Source: Gallionellaceae bacterium (GTDB lineage Bacteria; Pseudomonadota; Gammaproteobacteria; Burkholderiales; Gallionellaceae). Taken from it: a DNA stretch of 17,225 bases. The notes below the pieces were generated by a model. That model saw only the letters and a program-made list of their open reading frames with translations. It was not told the DNA's origin and did not search any database. Positions 13,918 to 17,225 of the stretch are shown here, in pieces (position 1 is the stretch's first letter; every line of letters begins with the position of its first letter). The stretch spans positions 1-17,225 of the forward strand of contig JAUSKS010000105.1 of assembly GCA_030646595.1 (NCBI GenBank), read 5' to 3'. The position numbers and the translations under genes were made by a program.

Positions 13918-14507
13918 GCAAAGAAACCTTCATCAATTTGAACCAGCGCTTCTTCGACCAAGCGGCTGCCTACATCCGTGGCCAGCATTTCGATAGGGGT
14001 TTCCCCCTCGAAACGCTTCATCGGCTGACGCAACCAATTCATCGCTTTATCTTTGTTGCCAAATACCGATTCTGTTTGCGCAACAACACGGGCCAGGCGC
14101 ACCGCACGATCTGACTCTTCGACCGTCAACCTCTCCGCATTGGCGCGGCGATGAGCTAATGTTCTTGGCGGGGCAATCAGACCAATCTCTTGCTTGGTCA
14201 CTCCTTCGGCCAGCAAACGATCAATCACACTGACCGGAAGCCGGTTATGCACTAATTTAACCACCTCCATGTCACTGGTCAGCCCACCCTGAACGAGCAA
14301 CACAGAAAACAAGGAGCGTTCACTGCGCAACCGTTGTTCACGAGCCGTATAAACCGCCTGAGGGGACGCCACTTTATTCGCACCATGGCCTTTAGCCACC
14401 GCAGCAATGTTAGCCGAGCCAGCCTGACCGGCAAGTTTTCTAGCTGCGGTTTTAGATGCAGCCTGGGCCCCGGATTTGGCTGTGAATATGGATTTATGAG
14501 TTGACAT
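13914..14507 (-). CDS. Xre/MbcA/ParS-type antitoxin of the RES toxin
   Basis: A 197-residue antitoxin. The C-terminal third (about 140-197: AQTESVFGNKDKAMNWLRQP, then MKRFEGETPIEMLATDVGSR) is the DUF2384 toxin-binding domain that blocks the RES active site. The middle (about 83-125: VVKLVHNRLPVSVIDRLLAE, then GVTKQEIGLIAPPRTLAHR) is the Xre-like helix-turn-helix. The first 55 or so residues are Ala/Lys-rich and low-complexity (QAASKTAARKLAGQAGSAN), longer than in many relatives. ATG 14507 is chosen because GAGGTG lies four bases upstream; the frame extends to 14549 through the operators and is not expected to be translated. Two palindromes at the promoter suggest it is the repressor. Confidence 0.88.
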   Translation of the reverse strand: MSTHKSIFTAKSGAQAASKTAARKLAGQAGSANIAAVAKGHGANKVASPQAVYTAREQRLRSERSLFSVLLVQGGLTSDMEVVKLVHNRLPVSVIDRLLAEGVTKQEIGLIAPPRTLAHRRANAERLTVEESDRAVRLARVVAQTESVFGNKDKAMNWLRQPMKRFEGETPIEMLATDVGSRLVEEALVQIDEGFFA

Positions 14508-14521
14508 GACGCACCTCGTTT

Positions 14522-14555
14522 TGGCAAATTGCCATAACTCTATAGGCAAATTGCC
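14522..14555. promoter_or_regulatory. Two copies of an 11-bp palindrome, probable operators of the RES/Xre module
   Basis: GGCAAATTGCC occurs at 14523-14533 (extended to the 13-bp perfect palindrome TGGCAAATTGCCA, 14522-14534) and again at 14545-14555. Their centres are 22 bp apart, about two helical turns, so both face the same side of the DNA. One covers the predicted start site and the other the -10/-35 spacer. This is the pattern expected of cooperative repression by the antitoxin. Confidence 0.75.
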
Positions 14556-14565
14556 AAAAACTCAA
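14537..14565 (-). promoter_or_regulatory. Candidate promoter of the RES/Xre module
   Basis: On the minus strand TTGAGT (14560-14565) and TAGAGT (14537-14542) are 17 bp apart, each matching four of six consensus positions. Transcription would start around 14530, within the proximal palindrome. A TATAGA two bases further upstream (14539-14544) is an alternative -10. Confidence 0.5.
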
Positions 14566-14570
14566 GTGTA

Positions 14571-14600
14571 CCCGGATGATCTATCAACGCATCATCCCGG
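14571..14600 (-). repeat. Stem-loop downstream of ruvA
   Basis: GGATGAT and ATCATCC pair perfectly across a 10-base loop, and two further pairs follow one mismatch. The hairpin begins about 12 bases past the ruvA stop. A T5 run occurs only some 11 bases after the stem, so this is at best a weak terminator. It may separate ruvCA transcription from the TA promoter. Confidence 0.4.
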
Positions 14601-14611
14601 CGCACACGGCT

Positions 14612-15190
14612 TCATGATTTAGACAAAAGCTTGAGTGCTTGGCGTATGCCATCCGAAACATTGGTATCTTTAACTAACTGCTTGGCTGCCCAGTCGGCCT
14701 CTTTTTCGTTGTAACCCAGTGCCAGCAAGGCATTCACAATATCATTACCGAATAATGCAGTCGTTGCACCCTGTACACTGGTGTCCGCCATGACAAATTT
14801 GCCCTGCAATTCCAGCAACAAACGCTCGGCGGTTTTCTTGCCTACGCCCGGAATTTTAGTCAGCCGTCCGGCTTCCTTGTTCGCCACCGCAACAGCCAGA
14901 TCATTCAAACTCAGGCCAGATAGCACAGACAGCGCCAGCTTCGGCCCCACCCCGCTAATTTTGAGCAATTGACGGAAGGCGACACGTTCTGCGTTACTTA
15001 AAAACCCGTACAGCAAATGCGCATCTTCGCGCACGATGAGTTGTGTATGCAATACCACTTTCTCATGCAGCGCGGGCAGGTTGTAGAAAGTGCTCATAGG
15101 CACATCCAGCTCATACCCCACGCCTTGCACGTCCAACAAAATTTGCGGCGGATTTTTTTCCAAAAGGATGCCGGACAATCTGCCTATCAT
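14612..15190 (-). CDS. ruvA: Holliday junction-binding protein RuvA
   Basis: RuvA tetramers hold the Holliday junction and load RuvB. The 192-residue protein starts [13 protein letters not shown] at 15190; AAAAGG is present upstream. It has an N-terminal OB fold (1-63), two helix-hairpin-helix motifs (about 75-90, [16 protein letters not shown], and 110-128, [19 protein letters not shown]) and the C-terminal RuvB-binding domain (150-192). A longer upstream frame is only the opposite reading of ruvC. The start overlaps the ruvC stop by 4 bases (ATGA). After the stop, an inserted TA module separates it from ruvB. Confidence 0.97.
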   Translation of the reverse strand: MIGRLSGILLEKNPPQILLDVQGVGYELDVPMSTFYNLPALHEKVVLHTQLIVREDAHLLYGFLSNAERVAFRQLLKISGVGPKLALSVLSGLSLNDLAVAVANKEAGRLTKIPGVGKKTAERLLLELQGKFVMADTSVQGATTALFGNDIVNALLALGYNEKEADWAAKQLVKDTNVSDGIRQALKLLSKS

Positions 15191-15729
15191 ATTAATCTGC
15201 CTTTTTTCACGCGATATCCTGCCGTTGCCAATGCGCCCAAGCCTTGTCCACCATGTGCATGACAAATCGCGCAGGCCAATGCGTCTGCCGCATCCGAGCT
15301 GGGTGTGCCAGACAATGCCAATAGCCGCTGCACCATATCCTGTACCTGCTCCTTCTTGGCATGGCCATTGCCCACCACCGCCTGTTTCACTTGTAACGCA
15401 GTGTATTCCGCCACCGGTAATTGCGCCAACACCGCCGCACAGATGGCTGCACCGCGCGCCTGCCCCAGCATCAGGGTAGATTGCGGATTGACATTGACGA
15501 ATACTTTTTCGACGGCCACTTGCTGCGGTTGATACTGCGCGATGACCTCGCGCAAGGAATCGAGTATGGTTTTGAGACGATCCGGCAACTCACCCCCCGG
15601 AATTTTTATGCAGCCACTGGCGACGTAAACCAGCTTCTGCCCTACCTTGTCCAGTACCCCAAAGCCGGTAATACGCAGGCCGGGATCAATGCCGAGGATG
15701 CGCAGCGAGGTGTGGGTAGCGTGAATCAT
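15187..15729 (-). CDS. ruvC: Holliday junction resolvase RuvC
   Basis: RuvC is the dimeric endonuclease that resolves Holliday junctions. The 180-residue protein starts [17 protein letters not shown] at 15729. The four catalytic acidic residues align with those of Escherichia coli: D15 in [13 protein letters not shown]74 in [12 protein letters not shown], and D146 and D149 in [14 protein letters not shown]. The frame is open upstream to 15822, but that part is translated repeat sequence (RIEDRG, SILDPRS). No Shine-Dalgarno sequence precedes 15729 because the repeat array abuts the start, so translation may depend on coupling or on the repeat hairpin. Confidence 0.96.
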   Translation of the reverse strand: MIHATHTSLRILGIDPGLRITGFGVLDKVGQKLVYVASGCIKIPGGELPDRLKTILDSLREVIAQYQPQQVAVEKVFVNVNPQSTLMLGQARGAAICAAVLAQLPVAEYTALQVKQAVVGNGHAKKEQVQDMVQRLLALSGTPSSDAADALACAICHAHGGQGLGALATAGYRVKKGRLI

Positions 15730-15735
15730 AAAACA

Positions 15736-15818
15736 GGATCGAGGATCGAGGATCGAGGATCGAGCGAAAACCATTGCTCCGTTGTTAATCTCAATCCTCG
15801 CTCCTCGATCCTCAATCC
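15736..15818. repeat. Inverted array of 7-bp repeats between yebC and ruvC
   Basis: Four exact tandem copies of GGATCGA occupy 15736-15763. Facing them, 15791-15818 holds four copies of the complementary unit TCGATCC with small changes (TCAATCC, TCGCTCC, TCGATCC, TCAATCC). The two 28-bp arms are about 27 bp apart and could form a long hairpin in the yebC-ruvC transcript. The right arm runs into the last codons of yebC, and the left arm ends 6 bp before the ruvC ATG. This is a short-sequence-repeat element, of a kind found at intergenic sites in many proteobacterial and cyanobacterial genomes. Confidence 0.85.
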
Positions 15819-16540
15819 TCACCCATCACCGCATTGGTATAAACTTCCTGCACATCATCCAGGTCTTCCAGCGCATCCAACAGCTTCTGCATGCGCACTG
15901 CATCATCACCGCTCAGTACTACTTCATTTTCCGCCTTCATGGTCACTTCCGCCATTTCTGGTTTGAATCCGGCGGCTTCCACGCGCTGTTTCACAGCCAT
16001 GAAATCATAGGGTGCCGTGATGACTTCGATACTGCCATCTTCATTGGTCAGAATATCTTCTGCACCTGCATCCAAGGCAACTTCCATCAACGCATCTTCA
16101 TCTGTGCCCGGTGCAAATATCATTTGTCCGCAATGCTTGAATAAAAATGCGACCGAGCCATCTGTACCGAGATTGCCACCAAACTTGGTAAAGGCATGTC
16201 GCACATCGGCCACGGTGCGCGTTTTGTTATCCGTCATGCACTCCACCATCACCGCCGCGCCGTTGATGCCATAGCCCTCATAGTGCAGTTCCTGATAATC
16301 CACACCGTCCAGCTCGCCGCTGCCACGCTTAATCGCGCGCTCTACGTTATCCTTGGGCATGTTCTGGTCGTAAGCTTTTTCCATGGCCAAACGCAGGCGT
16401 GGATTGCTGGCCGGATCGCTATCCCCCAGCCGGGCTGCTACCGTAATTTCTTTGATCAAACGCGTAAAAGCCTTGCCGCGTTTGGCATCCTGCTTGCCTT
16501 TGCGGTGTTGAATATTTGCCCATTTACTATGCCCTGCCAT
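15812..16540 (-). CDS. yebC: YebC/PmpR family transcriptional regulator/translation factor
   Basis: A 242-residue YebC protein. Family members act as DNA-binding regulators, and some help ribosomes through difficult proline stretches. The hallmark N-terminus [20 protein letters not shown] is followed by [53 protein letters not shown] and [21 protein letters not shown] 16540 is chosen for the family start and the GGGGA upstream; the frame runs on to 16588 without family support. The last codons overlap the repeat array (GAGGATTGA includes the stop), so the C-terminal MGED may have been altered by the repeat. It is the first gene of the yebC-ruvCA unit. Confidence 0.97.
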   Translation of the reverse strand: MAGHSKWANIQHRKGKQDAKRGKAFTRLIKEITVAARLGDSDPASNPRLRLAMEKAYDQNMPKDNVERAIKRGSGELDGVDYQELHYEGYGINGAAVMVECMTDNKTRTVADVRHAFTKFGGNLGTDGSVAFLFKHCGQMIFAPGTDEDALMEVALDAGAEDILTNEDGSIEVITAPYDFMAVKQRVEAAGFKPEMAEVTMKAENEVVLSGDDAVRMQKLLDALEDLDDVQEVYTNAVMGED

Positions 16541-16600
16541 AATTTTCCCCGATGTTTTACAACCCCAATGGTGAATTGGTTCTTTCAAAAAAGTGGCGCA

Positions 16601-16630
16601 ATCTTATCATTTTTAGCGGGCCGTACCCAA
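16601..16630 (-). promoter_or_regulatory. Candidate promoter for yebC-ruvCA
   Basis: On the minus strand TTGGGT (16625-16630) and TAAGAT (16601-16606) are 18 bp apart, matching three and four of six consensus positions. The leader would be about 55 nt. It lies in the 153-bp gap shared with the divergent small-protein/mlaA genes. A 6-bp inverted repeat, GGCCGT/ACGGCC (16619-16624 and 16645-16650), flanks it. Confidence 0.33.
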
Positions 16631-16693
16631 AAGCGCGCGCAAAGACGGCCTTAATATGTGAAAATGCTAACCACACATCTAGAAAGGCAACAA

Positions 16694-16843
16694 ATGGCCC
16701 AACCTAATTTCCAATTCGAAAAACGTCAAAAAGAATTAGCTCAAAAAAAGAAAAAAGAAGACAAAAAACAGCGCAAGCTGGCAGAAAAAAATGCTGCCGC
16801 GGCTCAACCAGAGCAATCTGCAGACCAGGACACCGAAGTTTGA
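16694..16843 (+). CDS. Small lysine-rich hypothetical protein
   Basis: A 49-residue protein whose first half is strongly basic and predicted helical (FEKRQKELAQKKKKEDKKQR), followed by an Ala/Gln-rich and then acidic tail (PEQSADQDTEV). ATG 16694 is chosen because AAAGG stands six bases upstream; the frame extends to 16658 without a ribosome binding site. No signal peptide or membrane helix is present. It ends 2 bp before mlaA and is probably co-transcribed with it. I recall similar short lysine-rich proteins in betaproteobacteria, but no function. The charged composition could suit RNA or ribosome binding, which is only a guess. Confidence 0.68.
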   Translation: MAQPNFQFEKRQKELAQKKKKEDKKQRKLAEKNAAAAQPEQSADQDTEV

Positions 16844-16845
16844 AC

Positions 16846-17225
16846 ATGTGCGCAGCCAGAGTTTATTTATTGCTGGCCAGCCTTGCTTTGAGCGGCTGCG
16901 CTGCAACTCACAACACCAACGACCCGCTGGAACCCCTCAATCGGGGTGTCTATTATTTTAACGACAAGGTGGATAAGGCGATCATCAAACCCGTGGCCCA
17001 AGCCTACAGCGCCGTCATGCCGCAACCGGCGAAAAATATGGTACACAATTTTTTTTCCAATCTGGATGATGTGCTGGTCACCATCAACGACTTGCTGCAA
17101 TTAAAATTTGTCCAGGCTGCATCAGATGGTACGCGTTTTGTGTTCAACTCAACCTTCGGTGTGTTAGGCCTGTTTAATTTTGCCGACCGCCTGGAAAAAC
17201 ATAATGAAGATTTTGGCCAGACCCT
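16846..17225 (+). CDS. mlaA: MlaA/VacJ outer-membrane lipoprotein, 5' part only
   Basis: MlaA sits in the inner leaflet of the outer membrane and extracts mislocalised phospholipids for retrograde transport by the Mla system. The first 126 codons are present and the frame runs off the right edge. A lipoprotein signal with lipobox LSGC places the modified cysteine at about residue 18. The family signature NDPLEPLNRGVYYFNDKVDK follows, then PQPAKNMVHNFFSNLDDVLV, INDLLQLKF and RFVFNSTFGVLGLFNFADR. The start at 16846 has only a weak ribosome binding site, and the small upstream gene ends 2 bp before it, suggesting coupling. Confidence 0.95.
   Translation, partial: MCAARVYLLLASLALSGCAATHNTNDPLEPLNRGVYYFNDKVDKAIIKPVAQAYSAVMPQPAKNMVHNFFSNLDDVLVTINDLLQLKFVQAASDGTRFVFNSTFGVLGLFNFADRLEKHNEDFGQT

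Noticed and set aside
15736..15818. CRISPR array
   Set aside because: The units are 7 bp, directly tandem on each arm with no spacers, and inverted between arms, so this is a simple sequence repeat.
15730..15822. Upstream extension of ruvC to 15822, or an ATG at 15774
   Set aside because: The extension translates the heptamer repeat and has no similarity to RuvC. At 15774 the GGAG is only two bases before the ATG, too close to act as a ribosome binding site.

Overview
The window looks like a chromosomal segment of a betaproteobacterium, probably from the Nitrosomonadales (Gallionella/Nitrosomonas side). This placement is inferred from gene order and protein style. The order yebC-ruvC-ruvA-ruvB-ybgC-tolQ-tolR-tolA-tolB-pal-cpoB-queE-queC is a conserved housekeeping arrangement in that group, and almost all of it lies on the minus strand here. 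No phage, transposase, integrase or CRISPR gene is visible.

Layout from left to right. (1) 1-1676: sucC and the 5' part of sucD (succinyl-CoA synthetase, minus strand), joined by a 1-nt stop/start overlap, with a candidate promoter at 1649-1676. (2) 1712-2371: a plus-strand vapB-vapC toxin-antitoxin (TA) pair with its own promoter and an inverted repeat around the ribosome binding site. (3) 2485-2796: a compact tRNA-Lys/tRNA-Thr unit on the minus strand, with consensus sigma70 hexamers, a leader hairpin and an intrinsic terminator. (4) 2809-9026: a tight minus-strand operon, ybgC-tolQRAB-pal-cpoB-queE-queC (cell-envelope Tol-Pal machine plus two queuosine-precursor enzymes). (5) 9023-12298: an accessory block wedged between ybgC and ruvB. 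It holds a YhcG/DUF1016-type PD-(D/E)XK nuclease, a DUF6941-like protein, an XRE regulator with a RelE-like toxin, a frameshifted small ORF, and a PIN-toxin/AbrB-antitoxin pair. (6) 12352-13428: ruvB. (7) 13465-14565: a RES-domain toxin with an Xre/MbcA/ParS-type antitoxin, inserted between ruvB and ruvA and controlled by a promoter with two matching palindromes. (8) 14612-16540: ruvA, ruvC and yebC, with an inverted array of 7-bp repeats between yebC and ruvC. (9) 16694-17225: on the plus strand, a 49-residue lysine-rich small protein and the start of mlaA (vacJ).

The striking feature is that four TA modules with three toxin folds (PIN twice, RelE, RES) lie in about 13 kb, three of them cut into one otherwise conserved housekeeping block. 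They are joined to the core genes with very little spacing. The YhcG-like gene overlaps ybgC by 4 nt, so the Tol-Pal operon may be read from an accessory-gene transcript. ruvB starts only 36 nt after the RES toxin gene, so it may be partly under the TA promoter. Three of the four modules have a recognisable promoter with a palindrome in the position expected for autoregulation. The RelE-Xre-DUF6941-YhcG cassette is the best candidate here for an undescribed system; its joint function is inferred only from overlapping gene order.
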